Source of the DNA: Metabacillus crassostreae | Lineage (GTDB): Bacteria > Bacillota > Bacilli > Bacillales > Bacillaceae | Assembly: GCF_016908395.1 (NCBI RefSeq) | Contig: NZ_JAFBDU010000001.1 | Coordinates: 620,001-684,000 of the forward strand | Direction: 5' to 3' | Length of the DNA stretch: 64,000 nucleotides | Shown: positions 16,853 through 26,191 of the stretch, in pieces | Layout of the letters: each line of letters starts with the position of its first letter | How positions within the stretch are numbered: position 1 is the first letter of the stretch | Position numbers and translations under genes: made by a program | Notes under the pieces: generated by a model | What the model saw: only the letters and a program-made list of their open reading frames with translations | The model's database searches: none | What the model was told of the DNA's origin: nothing

Positions 16853-17236
16853 ATGTATTTTTTTTTTGGGCTGCAGCTATTAGTTTTATTAGTTGTACCT
16901 GCGACGGTTATTGCCGGTGTTGATTTGAAAGGGATTACTTCTAATGACATGGATATTAATGAAAAAACAAAAGAAATAGATTTTACTCTTCCTCATGCAG
17001 AGATTATCCAGGAACCATCAGTACAGATGGATAAAATAGAAGCCTTGGACAAAAATGGTTTTTTCCGTGCTGATCTTAAAATGGATGAGGGGTTTGAGTT
17101 GGCGGCTGAAGCTCAAGAGAAAATTCGTCAAGGAGCCATCTCTAGTGGTTTACTAGATACTGCAGAGAAAAATGCAGAAAAAGTGTTAAAGGAATTTTTT
17201 AAGAGTGATGGATATGCTGTAAAATGTCAAGTTTAA
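16853..17236 (+). pseudogene. DUF4230 gene fragment lacking its 5' half
   Basis: 127 codons. From about residue 15 the sequence reads VPATVIAGVDLKGITSND and then FTLPHAEIIQEPSVQMDKIE, which is the middle and C-terminal part of a DUF4230 protein. A full-length member has an N-terminal membrane helix and about 80 more residues. Here the frame begins directly after a terminator hairpin with no ribosome site before the ATG at 16853, so the 5' end was lost by a rearrangement that brought in the terminator. Probably not expressed. Confidence 0.7.
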
Positions 17237-17598
17237 CTAACAGGACAGCCTGCTTATATCATTTGGGACAGGCCGTTATTCGGAGAGCTATAGAGGTTTG
17301 TCAAATTCTACTTATTTTAGGAAACGACAATCATTAACCAAATATTTTTGGACTCTTTGCTATTAGAGTGGGTGTACTAGATTTCAACCAAAGAAAATAC
17401 CCACCACTTCTTAGGTTTTTATATTGGTCACCAAGTTAAGAATGTGTTTATACTAGTTTAAAGGGCTAGACCTTCAACTCTAATCTATTAGCTGTCGCAA
17501 AGAAACCTATTTATTTAATATACTAGTGTCCAAAAAGATGGTAAATGGATAATAGGGTAAAATGTATATGTAATCTACTAATCATTGGAGTGATTTTC
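17237..17598. other. Intergenic region
   Basis: No gene, RNA or repeat recognised. The start of the YkvA gene at 17599 and its ribosome site TGGAGTG close the region. Confidence 0.5.
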
Positions 17599-18108
17599 AT
17601 GTTAAGGAATTTATTTAAGAAGAAAACAGAGCTTGACGAATTGTCTTCTTCTAATGAAGTCGAAAAAATAGAATTGGAAGAAGAACTAGTTGCTGATTTA
17701 AAAGAGGAAGCAGAAAAACTAAGTTCTGAAGATATAAACCAACACAAGGAGCATTTCTCAGAGGAAAAGTTTTGGAGGAAGGTTCAAAGATTTTCTAAAA
17801 GAGCTGGAACTTCTTTAGTCTATGCCGTTCTATTACTTTATTACACACTTCAAAAACCAGATGTACCATTAAAAGTTAAAGCAACCATTGTTGGGGCTTT
17901 AGGTTACTTTATTTTACCTCTAGATATTATACCCGACTTAGCAATTGGTGTAGGTTATGCTGATGACTTAAGTGTTGTATTATTTGCACTAGTTCAAATA
18001 GCTTTATATGTAGATGATGAAATTAAAATGCAAGCCAAAAATAAACTGAAAGATTTATTTAGAGAGTATGTAGATACAACCGAGATTGATATTAAACTAG
18101 GTAGATAA
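17599..18108 (+). CDS. YkvA/DUF1232 family membrane protein
   Basis: 169 residues. The N-terminal third is acidic and probably coiled; the C-terminal half contains the DUF1232 signature GALGYFILPLDIIPDLAIG and GYADDLSVV in the membrane region. The family is widespread in Bacillota and its role is unknown. ATG 17599 with TGGAGTG is chosen over an upstream start at 17545. Followed by a terminator, so monocistronic. Confidence 0.85.
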   Translation: MLRNLFKKKTELDELSSSNEVEKIELEEELVADLKEEAEKLSSEDINQHKEHFSEEKFWRKVQRFSKRAGTSLVYAVLLLYYTLQKPDVPLKVKATIVGALGYFILPLDIIPDLAIGVGYADDLSVVLFALVQIALYVDDEIKMQAKNKLKDLFREYVDTTEIDIKLGR

Positions 18109-18117
18109 TGATATGAA

Positions 18118-18156
18118 AGTCTGTTTCCAAGGTTATAGGAAACAGACTTAATTTTC
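18118..18156 (+). terminator. Terminator of the YkvA gene
   Basis: AAGTCTGTTTCC pairs with GGAAACAGACTT; the tail AATTTTC is short. Confidence 0.8.
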
Positions 18157-18506
18157 GTGGATTTATAGTAAGAAGTTTAACGTTTGGGGCACCTCTTTTT
18201 GTGCAAAAACAACAAAATCGTTCCATTTGGTATTTTGAAGTAACCAAAACTCACACATATCCCAAAGGAAGGAGCGGTTTTCTTATCTTAAAGCACAAAG
18301 TTTACGAAAACAGCCTTAGAAAAAACATACTTAAAAAGACCATACTCATCTACCTCACAAAAAAAGGTGAAAAAAAGTATCAGTTTCAACTGGATTAAGA
18401 TTAGTATCGACCGGGGGAGGTTAATTGTAAGGTATCACCCCTTTCTCAACGTACAACTTTAGGCATGTTATGCATACAATATGTAAAAAACAGAGGATGG
18501 ATAACA
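18157..18506. other. Intergenic region
   Basis: A 65-codon open frame (18201-18398) lies here, but it has no ribosome site and a lysine-rich composition expected from A-rich DNA; I do not consider it a gene. Confidence 0.5.
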
Positions 18507-19127
18507 ATGCCTATTACGTTACCGGTTAGTATTAAATCATTAAAAATTACCAGCGGACCGAAACAAACAGTTTTTTATCCAAAAGTGATGCAGATGACAA
18601 ATCAGCAAATGCAAAGGCTAATTAATACTGCAATTGTATATGAAACTCAAAAACTTATAAACGAGCAAGTAGGTAATATGCCAACAACAGTGAAGGAAAT
18701 GCTAGGTTTCTATGAAATCAAAAATAATCAAAGGCAAGTATTGAGTTTAACATTTTCTAATTATACGTACCACGATCAAGCTGCTCATGGCATGACCTAT
18801 TTAAGATCATTAACCTTTGATCTGAAAAAAGGGAAACAGTGCCAACTCCGTCACTTATTTAAACCTGAAGTGGATTATATGAAAAAGCTTTCAGAGATAA
18901 TTAAGATGCAAATGAAACAACGAGATATCCCACTGCTTCACGAATTCAATACGATCAAACCTAATCAAGACTTTTATATTGCCGATAAGACTATTGTTAT
19001 TTACTTTCAATTATACGAAATCACTCCATATGTTTTTGGTTTCCCAATGTTCCCTATTTCTGTCTATGACATACAGGAACTAATTGATGAAAATGGGCCC
19101 CTTAGTCGCATGGCTGTCAATGATTAA
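18507..19127 (+). CDS. DUF3298/DUF4163-like protein
   Basis: 206 residues without signal peptide. Begins MPITLPVSIKSLKITSGPKQ, then a DUF4163-like half and a DUF3298-like half with the motifs YHDQAAHGMTYLRSLTFDLKKG and LFKP, ending PLSRMAVND. In other Bacillus proteins these domains form the extracytoplasmic part of anti-sigma factors (RsiV) or deacetylases, where they bind cell-wall fragments or lysozyme; the lack of an export signal is odd but seen in related cytosolic versions. ATG 18507 follows AGAGGATGG. Confidence 0.75.
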   Translation: MPITLPVSIKSLKITSGPKQTVFYPKVMQMTNQQMQRLINTAIVYETQKLINEQVGNMPTTVKEMLGFYEIKNNQRQVLSLTFSNYTYHDQAAHGMTYLRSLTFDLKKGKQCQLRHLFKPEVDYMKKLSEIIKMQMKQRDIPLLHEFNTIKPNQDFYIADKTIVIYFQLYEITPYVFGFPMFPISVYDIQELIDENGPLSRMAVND

Positions 19128-19348
19128 CACACAGCGAAAATGATTATGCAGAATGTAGTTCAAGGTTTATGACAAAAACTCGACGAATTTAAGAAAATAA
19201 GTCTTATAAACTAAGTGATTGGGATAATCTTTGAAGGTTATTCCTTTTTTGGATTGAACATTTATCGTAATATGATTTTTGTATACAAAACAGAACTAAT
19301 TCGGTGTAAAAAAGTAAATTTTTTACAATTTATGCAACCGTGAACAGA
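19128..19348. other. Intergenic region before the tandem repeat
   Basis: No gene seen. Confidence 0.4.
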
Positions 19349-19434
19349 ATAATCATTCATCTTTGGGCATTATTCATTCAACTTTGTGCATTAATCATTC
19401 AACTTTTGCACCTATTCATTCAACTTTTCGGAAT
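19349..19434. repeat. Short tandem repeat, about four 21-bp units
   Basis: Four successive units built on ATTCATTCAACTTT: ATCATTCATCTTTGGGCAT, ATTCATTCAACTTTGTGCAT, AATCATTCAACTTTTGCACC, ATTCATTCAACTTTTCGGA. The period is 20-22 bp, about two helical turns. It lies about 165 bp upstream of the response regulator gene. Confidence 0.75.
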
Positions 19435-19597
19435 AAACGATCAAACGACAATTTTCGCCAAATTACATAGTCAAAAAGATGAAATAAACATGTAGGTCTA
19501 ATCAAAAATTATATGCACTTACTTCTATCTAAATGTGAAGATCTGGTACTATAATAAATAGAAGTATTGTAAAAAAAACAAGAATAAGGTGCTATAG

Positions 19598-20287
19598 ATG
19601 AAAATATTACTTGTCGAGGATGATAAGACGATTGCAATGGGACTTGATTATTCATTAAAGCAGGAAGAGTATGAAACGGTTGTTTGCTACAATGTGGAAG
19701 AAGCAAAGAAGGTTATTAAGGAACAATTAAATGAGTTGGATTTGTGCTTGTTTGATTTGTCTTTACCAGATGGAAGTGGCTATGAGCTATGTGAGTTAGT
19801 GAAAAAAGTATCAGATAAGCCTGTTATCTTTTTAACTGCTTTGGATGATGAAGTAAATGTGGTGATGGGGCTTGATATGGGAGCGGATGATTATATTACG
19901 AAGCCTTTTCGTGTTCGTGAGCTACTTTCTAGAATCAAGTCCGTGCTACGCAGGTATCATAAGCAAGCAACAACTCAAGTGAAAAATATTATTGAAATCC
20001 AAAGCATTCGTATCAATACCCTAGAAGGCAAGGTTTATAAAAATGGGGAAGAAGTGCTACTTACTGCGTTGGAGTATCGACTTTTATTGATTTTTGCTAA
20101 TCATGTTGGTCAAGTTCTTACAAGAACACAATTACTTGATCGAATCTGGGATGTTGCAGGTGATTTCGTGAATGATAATACATTAACAGTTTACATAAAA
20201 AGATTACGAGAAAAGCTAGAGGACGATCCTCAAAGTCCATCATTAATAAAAACGATGCGGGGCATGGGCTACAAGGTGGGTGATTAG
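19598..20287 (+). CDS. OmpR-family response regulator
   Basis: 229 residues. Receiver domain (1-115) with acidic pocket EDD, phosphoacceptor Asp53 in LFDLSLPDG and the conserved TKPF lysine; winged-helix DNA-binding domain (130-227) with GEEVLLTALEYRLL and NTLTVYIKRLREKLE. Partner of the kinase that overlaps it by eight bases. The downstream ABC transporter genes are the likely target, as in BceRS-BceAB-type modules of Bacillus, though the kinase and permease here are of another subtype. Confidence 0.93.
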   Translation: MKILLVEDDKTIAMGLDYSLKQEEYETVVCYNVEEAKKVIKEQLNELDLCLFDLSLPDGSGYELCELVKKVSDKPVIFLTALDDEVNVVMGLDMGADDYITKPFRVRELLSRIKSVLRRYHKQATTQVKNIIEIQSIRINTLEGKVYKNGEEVLLTALEYRLLLIFANHVGQVLTRTQLLDRIWDVAGDFVNDNTLTVYIKRLREKLEDDPQSPSLIKTMRGMGYKVGD

Positions 20288-21293
20288 GTTGTTTCGAAAT
20301 AAAGAAATACAAGTTTTTCTACTGTGTTTACTAATCATCTCATTGTTAGTAGCACTAGCTTCTTTTTTCTTTATTTCCATAGAAGCAGGAGTTGTTGTTT
20401 TACTAACAGCAATTTTGCTAATTTGTAGTTTTCTTATTTTTACAAAATGGAGATACCGAGAAATCGAGGAGCTGTCGAGTTATTTACGTCGAATTTCAAG
20501 GGGTGATTATACCTTAGATGTTAGAGATAATTATGAAGGTGAGCTTAGTATTTTAAAAAGTGATATCTACAAGGTGACCTTAATGCTATCAGAGCATCAC
20601 TCTTTATTACAAGAAGATAAGATAAAGCTAACGAATGCCATTTCAGATATCTCTCATCAACTGAAAACACCTTTAACTTCGATGATGGTGATGGCTGATC
20701 TTTTAGGTGATGTAAAGCTTGCTGAAGAAAAACGACAGGAATTCACGAACAATATTCGAGTACAGCTAGAACGAATTGAGTGGCTTGTCACTTCTTTATT
20801 AAAGCTCTCAAAAATTGACGCTGGAACGGTATTGTTTAAAAAGGAACCTATTTTGGTTTGCCAATTACTCGAGCGTGCGATTCAGCCTGTTTTAGTGCCT
20901 ATGGATATTAAGCAGCAAACTCTTAAAATGAATGGTGATCAAGAAGTGTCATTTAGTGGTGATTTTAACTGGACAGCTGAAGCTATTATAAATATATTAA
21001 AAAACTGTGTAGAGCATACCAAAGAGGGTGGCACGGTATCTTTAACGTTTTCAGAAAATGCTTTATTTACAGAATTGATCGTTTCTGATAATGGCGGAGG
21101 AATAGCAAAGGAAGATCTACCTTATATATTTAAACGGTTTTACAAAGGGGAAAATGCAGGTGAAGATAGTGTCGGTATTGGACTTGCAATGGCTTATAGT
21201 ATTATCAAAAGTCAGCAAGGTGATATAGAAGTTAAAAGCGTTCTTGGAGAAGGAACTGAGTTTATCATTAAGTTTTATAAACAAGTCATTTAG
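20280..21293 (+). CDS. Sensor histidine kinase with two membrane helices and almost no sensor loop
   Basis: 337 residues. Two helices (about 10-33 and 36-55) are joined by only a few residues, so there is no extracellular sensor domain; such kinases usually sense through the membrane or through a partner transporter. Then a HAMP-like linker, the phosphoacceptor His126 in DISHQLKTPLTSM, and the ATPase motifs NILKNCVEHT, DNGGGI and GIGLAMAYSI. GTG 20280 overlaps the response regulator. Its adjacent ABC transporter may be the actual sensor, by analogy with known peptide-detoxification modules. Confidence 0.92.
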   Translation: MIRLFRNKEIQVFLLCLLIISLLVALASFFFISIEAGVVVLLTAILLICSFLIFTKWRYREIEELSSYLRRISRGDYTLDVRDNYEGELSILKSDIYKVTLMLSEHHSLLQEDKIKLTNAISDISHQLKTPLTSMMVMADLLGDVKLAEEKRQEFTNNIRVQLERIEWLVTSLLKLSKIDAGTVLFKKEPILVCQLLERAIQPVLVPMDIKQQTLKMNGDQEVSFSGDFNWTAEAIINILKNCVEHTKEGGTVSLTFSENALFTELIVSDNGGGIAKEDLPYIFKRFYKGENAGEDSVGIGLAMAYSIIKSQQGDIEVKSVLGEGTEFIIKFYKQVI

Positions 21294-21340
21294 TAGGTCG
21301 ATCCTCTGCTTCCATACTATCTATCTTAATGTGACTAAAA

Positions 21341-21385
21341 TGTCACTTAGCTAGTCACTTTAATGTCATTTTAGGCAGATATACT
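21341..21385 (+). promoter_or_regulatory. Promoter with direct repeats, likely response regulator site
   Basis: Three direct repeats TGTCACTT (21341), AGTCACTT (21353) and TGTCATTT (21364), spaced 12 and 11 bases, precede a -10 box TATACT (21380-21385). OmpR-type regulators bind such one-helical-turn direct repeats, so this is a candidate activation site for the ABC transporter operon. Confidence 0.6.
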
Positions 21386-21419
21386 AACAGTAGAATGAAA
21401 AACATGGAGGAATTTATCG

Positions 21420-22103
21420 ATGAATATTTTACAAATTGAAAATCTGTCTAAAGTATATGGCAAAGGGGAAACAGCGGTAAAAGCACTTGATAATGTATCA
21501 TTTTCAGTGAAAAAGGGAGAGTTTGTCGCGATTATTGGGCCATCAGGATCAGGAAAGTCTACTCTACTTCATCTACTTGGAGGTGTTGACCGACCAACTA
21601 GCGGAAAGGTATTAATTGATAATACAGATATTTACAAGCTGAATGAAACTCAGTTAGCTATTTTCAGAAGAAGACAAATCGGACTTATTTATCAGTTTTA
21701 TAATTTGATTCCAATATTAACAGTGGAAGAGAATATTACCCTGCCAATGCTGCTTGATGAGCACAAGGTAGAGCCCGAACATTTGAAAAACATTATTAGA
21801 ACCTTAGGTTTAGAAAAGCGGACAAATCATTTACCAAATCAGCTTTCAGGTGGTCAGCAGCAAAGGGTTTCAATAGGACGTGCTTTAATCAGTAATCCCG
21901 CCATTATGTTAGCAGATGAACCGACTGGAAATTTAGATAGTAAAAACAGTGATGAAATACTTGAACTTTTAAAAATGTTTAATAAAACGTATAACCAAAC
22001 ATTAATTGTGATTACTCATGATGAACGGATTGCACTGCAAGCTGATCGCGTTATTTCAATTGAAGATGGAAGGATTGCCAAGGATGAGGTGATTCGTTCA
22101 TGA
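21420..22103 (+). CDS. ABC transporter ATP-binding protein (MacB/LolD type)
   Basis: 227 residues. Walker A GPSGSGKST (40-48), signature LSGGQQQR (142-149), Walker B IMLADEPTGNLDS and the switch His in VITHDE. The pattern is that of the MacB/LolD/BceA group that works with FtsX-type permeases. ATG 21420 follows GGAGG; its last four bases overlap the permease start. It drives a mechanotransmission-type transporter, most likely in resistance to or sensing of envelope-active peptides. Confidence 0.93.
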   Translation: MNILQIENLSKVYGKGETAVKALDNVSFSVKKGEFVAIIGPSGSGKSTLLHLLGGVDRPTSGKVLIDNTDIYKLNETQLAIFRRRQIGLIYQFYNLIPILTVEENITLPMLLDEHKVEPEHLKNIIRTLGLEKRTNHLPNQLSGGQQQRVSIGRALISNPAIMLADEPTGNLDSKNSDEILELLKMFNKTYNQTLIVITHDERIALQADRVISIEDGRIAKDEVIRS

Positions 22104-24697
22104 ACATAATCAACAAATTAACAATACGTCATCTTAAGGAAAATAAACGGAGAACACTTGTAACCATTATTGGTGTGATCATTTCTGTTGCGATGATCAC
22201 AGCCGTTGCCACTCTTGGTGTATCGTTTTTAAACTTAATGATTCGCGAAGATATCTCACAAAATGGTGAATGGCATGTTAATTATAAAAATGTGAATGCT
22301 GAGCAAATTGAAGCAATCGAACGTGATAAAGCAACCGAAAAGGTCATGCTAAGTAGAGACTTGGGTTATGCACACCTACCAAATTCTAAAAATCTAAATA
22401 AGCCCTATTTATTTGTAAAGGAATATGATCCAACAGCATTTGAACAGTTTCCCATTGAGTTATCAGAAGGACGTTTACCACAAGCTGAAAACGAAGTGAT
22501 CATTTCTGAGGAAATTGAAAATAATGCAGGCGTTAAGTATAAAGTTGGTGATCAGCTTACACTTGATATAGGAAACCGTGTTGGTAACGGTGGAGAAGCA
22601 GGACTTGATCAAACGAATGGATTGATTAAGAATGAGGATGGGGTAGCGGAAGAACTCAAGATAACGTCAACAAAAACCCTTACGATCGTTGGTACAATAA
22701 AACGTCCACCATGGGAATATTCATGGGCACCTGGCTACACAATTATAAGCTATATTGATAAAAGCTTAGTAAGTAATGCTGAAAAAGCAAATGCAATTGT
22801 TGTATTAAAGAAGGTTAAGGGCTCAATCTTTGAATCTACAAAAGAATTTGCTGAAAAACAGAACATAGAATCAATTGGGTATAATACCGAATTACTTCGT
22901 TACTATGGAGTAACGAAAAACGATAATTTACGAGTGACATTATTCTCACTTTTAGGAATAATTATGGCTGTTATTATTGTTGGTTCTGTAGCGTTAATTT
23001 ATAATGCATTTGCAATTAGTGTGTCAGAACGTTCTAGACATTTAGGGATGCTTGCGAGTGTTGGTGCTACTAAAAAACAAAAGAGAAATTCTGTCTTTTT
23101 TGAAGGTGTAGTTATTGGTGCTATAAGTATTCCTATTGGTTTGATTTCAGGGATTGGTGGTATAGCTGTTACATTCTCCTTTATTAACTCTTATTTATCG
23201 GGAGCACTAAATATAGATGAAAAATTACAGGTAATTGTCACACCTGGTTCGATACTTGTTGCATCTGTTGTTTCCGTTGTAACTATTTTTATCTCAACTT
23301 TTTATCCAGCAAAAAAAGCTTCAAAGGTGTCAGCAATTGATGCTCTTCGTCAAACACAGGATATAAAATTAACAGGTAAAGCAGTGAAAACGTCAAGATT
23401 TGTACGCAAATTATTCGGTATCGAAGCTGAAATAGGTCTTAAGAACTTAAAAAGAAACAAGCGAAGATATCAAGCAACCGTTTTTTCTTTGGTTATTAGC
23501 ATTGTCCTTTTCTTAGCTGTATCATTTTTCACAGAAAATATTAAGAAATCACTAGATCTTTCTCAAGGTGATATTACCTCTGATATCCAAGTCTATGGCT
23601 ATGGATCAGAAAATGGTTTAAAGGAGCTAGAACCACTAACAAAGGTTGATTATGTAACAGAATCGGTAATGGTTAATGAAGTACTTGTAAATGCAATGGT
23701 TGATTTAGATATCGCTTCAAACGAAATCCTTGAACTAGTGAAAGAGGATGATTCAGCTCTTATTGATGGGAAATATCCTTATTTCGCATCAATATATGGA
23801 TTGGATAAAGACAGTTTTCGAGAATACGCAACTAGTATTGGTGCAGATAGTGAGAAATTAGAACAATCTAAACAAAACAGTGCAATTATTATTGAGGAGA
23901 TAAAATACGAAGACGCTGAATCTGGTAAAGTTATTGAAACAAAAACAATTAATGCTGATATCGGTCAAAAGCTAGATTTATTTGCTATAAATTATGCAGA
24001 CACAGAAGATCGAGAGTTTTTAAATAGTGTTGAGATTGCTGCGTTAACGAATCAAGCTCCAATCGGAATACAGAAAGCTAGTTTAGGTGGAATTACTATT
24101 ATTGTCCCACAAGAAACATTGAACAAACTTGTTGGTTCAAATAAACAAACGCTTAGTGAAATGCAACCAATTTTGTTTATGAATTCCTCTGATCCGCTGG
24201 GAACTCAAAAAGTATTGGATGAAATGAATTTGTCTAATGTGGATATTTTTAATGTACATGAAAGAAGGCAAGAACAAGAACAAATGGTCCTTCTGTTGTC
24301 AGTCTTCACATACGGATTTATTACGTTGATTTCGTTAATTTCAATTGCGAATATCTTTAATACCATTTCTACAAGCATATCGCTACGTAAACGTGAGTTT
24401 GCTATGCTTCGTTCAGTAGGTATGACACCAAAAGGCTTTAACAAGATGATTAATTACGAAAGTATATTTTATGGAATAAAATCGTTAACCTATGGACTTC
24501 CAATTAGCGGTATTATCATGTATTTAATGTATTTAGGATTAAAACAAACCTTCGAATACGGCTTTGTTGTGCCATGGCTGAGTGTAGCTTTCTCAATTGT
24601 GATCATATTCATTATCGTTGGACTCGCAATGTTTTACTCTATTTCAAAAATCAAAAAAGACAATATTATTGATGGATTGAAGCAGGAGAGTATCTGA
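22100..24697 (+). CDS. ABC transporter permease with two FtsX units
   Basis: 865 residues. First helix at about 18-40, an extracytoplasmic MacB-like periplasmic-core-like domain (about 45-270), three helices (about 280-405) forming an FtsX unit that ends FYPAKKASKVSAIDALRQ; then a second cycle with a helix near 460-480, another extracytoplasmic domain (500-720) and three final helices (about 735-850) with ISLRKREFAMLRSVGMTPKGF. The start ATG overlaps the ATPase stop. Unlike BceB permeases (about 640 residues with ten helices), this is the two-unit form. A terminator follows. Confidence 0.92.
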   Translation: MNIINKLTIRHLKENKRRTLVTIIGVIISVAMITAVATLGVSFLNLMIREDISQNGEWHVNYKNVNAEQIEAIERDKATEKVMLSRDLGYAHLPNSKNLNKPYLFVKEYDPTAFEQFPIELSEGRLPQAENEVIISEEIENNAGVKYKVGDQLTLDIGNRVGNGGEAGLDQTNGLIKNEDGVAEELKITSTKTLTIVGTIKRPPWEYSWAPGYTIISYIDKSLVSNAEKANAIVVLKKVKGSIFESTKEFAEKQNIESIGYNTELLRYYGVTKNDNLRVTLFSLLGIIMAVIIVGSVALIYNAFAISVSERSRHLGMLASVGATKKQKRNSVFFEGVVIGAISIPIGLISGIGGIAVTFSFINSYLSGALNIDEKLQVIVTPGSILVASVVSVVTIFISTFYPAKKASKVSAIDALRQTQDIKLTGKAVKTSRFVRKLFGIEAEIGLKNLKRNKRRYQATVFSLVISIVLFLAVSFFTENIKKSLDLSQGDITSDIQVYGYGSENGLKELEPLTKVDYVTESVMVNEVLVNAMVDLDIASNEILELVKEDDSALIDGKYPYFASIYGLDKDSFREYATSIGADSEKLEQSKQNSAIIIEEIKYEDAESGKVIETKTINADIGQKLDLFAINYADTEDREFLNSVEIAALTNQAPIGIQKASLGGITIIVPQETLNKLVGSNKQTLSEMQPILFMNSSDPLGTQKVLDEMNLSNVDIFNVHERRQEQEQMVLLLSVFTYGFITLISLISIANIFNTISTSISLRKREFAMLRSVGMTPKGFNKMINYESIFYGIKSLTYGLPISGIIMYLMYLGLKQTFEYGFVVPWLSVAFSIVIIFIIVGLAMFYSISKIKKDNIIDGLKQESI

Positions 24698-24731
24698 TGA
24701 GAAAAAGTCAGGGTTTCTATTAGGAATATTG

Positions 24732-24776
24732 AAAAGGTACCTACCTCTGGATATTGAGGATAGGTCCTTTTTTTTG
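24732..24776 (+). terminator. Terminator of the ABC transporter operon
   Basis: AAAAGG-CCTA-CCTC pairs with GAGG-TAGG-CCTTTT around a small loop, followed by eight T. Confidence 0.85.
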
Positions 24777-24948
24777 ATTCATGTAGAATAAATAATATAT
24801 GAATAATCTATTATAGAATGCTTGAGTCAATTTATTACTTGAAGATAACCTTTTAACTATGTTCATCATTTAGCGGAAATCAGAATGGGAATAATTGTTA
24901 TCTAACAACTATTATATGCTAATATAGTAGAGAAAGGGTGATGACATA

Positions 24949-25962
24949 GTGAAATATGTTTATCTGATTATAAGTTTAGTCTTTATACTAATTTTTGATT
25001 TATGGGTAGAAAATTCGAATCAGGCACAACTATTTTATGAAAACTGGTTAGAGCCATTTATTGATGAACGTAAAATATCAATAATCTGGTTATTATTGCC
25101 TTTAGTATTCTTTGTGATATTGTTTAGATTTGCTCTCAATAAAAAAGAAGAGGAGATCATTGATTTAAGGGCAAAATTGGAATCTGAAATGGAAATTTTG
25201 GTTTATGCAAATACAGAATTAAGTAGTTATCGTTTGCAAGACAATTTATCAAAATTATTAGATCAATTTGTAAAGAGACACCCATATGTAATTGCTGTAC
25301 AGTTATATCATTTTTCTGAACAAAATTTAAACCGAAATACAATTTTTAAATTGAATTTTGTTGATGGAACAGTTGTAGAAGATGTAAATATAAATGCAAT
25401 TCATCAGTTGTACTATAAATCTAGGACTAGGTTCGTAAGAGAATTTAGGGACGCGAAAAAAATGTTATTAGAAGAAGATGATCCAAATGCACTTTTAAAT
25501 TTTATAATAGATACATATAGTATGTTAAGTGAAAAATCAAGATCCTCTATGAATGAAGAAGATGCCTGCTTATGTTCATTAATGGTACTTGGACTTGAAA
25601 TACTAGAAAGGGATTACCAATTAGGAATCGAATCATTAGGAAATGGAGAAGAAAAGTTTGATTCTCTTTTAAACGATTATCGAACAGGCCTGTTAAGAGG
25701 AGCTTTAATGAACGATTCGTTATATACGTTTACACATACTAGAGATAATGAAAAACTAAATAGACAATATCTAACTAGATTGGTAAAGGTTAGAAATGAA
25801 GAAACTTTGTTCTTAATAGCTTTAGATTCTAGTGTTCTAGATGATAGGGAGTATGATAACATAATGGTTAGTATAGGTAAGGGCTTTGAGAGTCTTTTAA
25901 TTGATTTAGAAAAAGTATATAATAGAACTATAGAAAAGGTAGGCGATTCGAATGGGAACTAA
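24949..25962 (+). CDS. Membrane-anchored protein of unknown function
   Basis: 337 residues. Two N-terminal helices (about 2-20 and 44-62) and then a coiled-coil stretch KKEEEIIDLRAKLESEMEIL leading into a cytoplasmic alpha/beta region of about 240 residues, possibly GAF-like, but no catalytic motif is visible. GTG 24949 is preceded by AGAAAGGGTGATG. The stop overlaps by 11 bases with a 52-aa gene, so the two are probably co-expressed. Confidence 0.6.
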   Translation: MKYVYLIISLVFILIFDLWVENSNQAQLFYENWLEPFIDERKISIIWLLLPLVFFVILFRFALNKKEEEIIDLRAKLESEMEILVYANTELSSYRLQDNLSKLLDQFVKRHPYVIAVQLYHFSEQNLNRNTIFKLNFVDGTVVEDVNINAIHQLYYKSRTRFVREFRDAKKMLLEEDDPNALLNFIIDTYSMLSEKSRSSMNEEDACLCSLMVLGLEILERDYQLGIESLGNGEEKFDSLLNDYRTGLLRGALMNDSLYTFTHTRDNEKLNRQYLTRLVKVRNEETLFLIALDSSVLDDREYDNIMVSIGKGFESLLIDLEKVYNRTIEKVGDSNGN

Positions 25963-26110
25963 AAATAAGCATGAAAGTAAACAAACAGAGGTAATGAGTC
26001 GTTTACAAAGTGCAGGTATTAAAGTGTTGCCAGGAAAAAAATCACCTAAGAACGGAAAGTATTCTGGAATTGTTGGAAGTGAAAGAAAAAAACGCGTTCT
26101 AAATGTTTAA
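25952..26110 (+). CDS. 52-aa basic protein, paralogue of the 26192 product
   Basis: Begins MGTKNKHESKQTEVMSRLQS and continues with AGIKVLPGKKSPKNGKYSG. It aligns with the protein at 26192 (RLDEVGIKVSMGKRIPRGGSYSGLIG), so the two are related though the second is longer. ATG 25952 lies inside the end of the preceding gene (11-base overlap), which explains why it is easily missed. A terminator follows at once. Function unknown. Confidence 0.65.
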   Translation: MGTKNKHESKQTEVMSRLQSAGIKVLPGKKSPKNGKYSGIVGSERKKRVLNV

Positions 26111-26141
26111 AAAAAGACCTAAAACGGTCTTTTTTTTTTTG
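26111..26141 (+). terminator. Terminator after the 52-aa gene
   Basis: AAAAAGACC and GGTCTTTTT around a 6-base loop, followed by a long T run. Confidence 0.9.
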
Positions 26142-26191
26142 GAATAACATAACTATACATTGGGAATACAAATGAATGAGGTGTTCTAACA

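Noticed and set aside
18201-18398. 65-codon frame in the gap after the YkvA gene
   Set aside because: Lysine-rich by composition, no ribosome site, no recognisable domain.
19349-19434. CRISPR array
   Set aside because: Units are adjacent 21-bp imperfect copies without spacers, and no cas genes are near.
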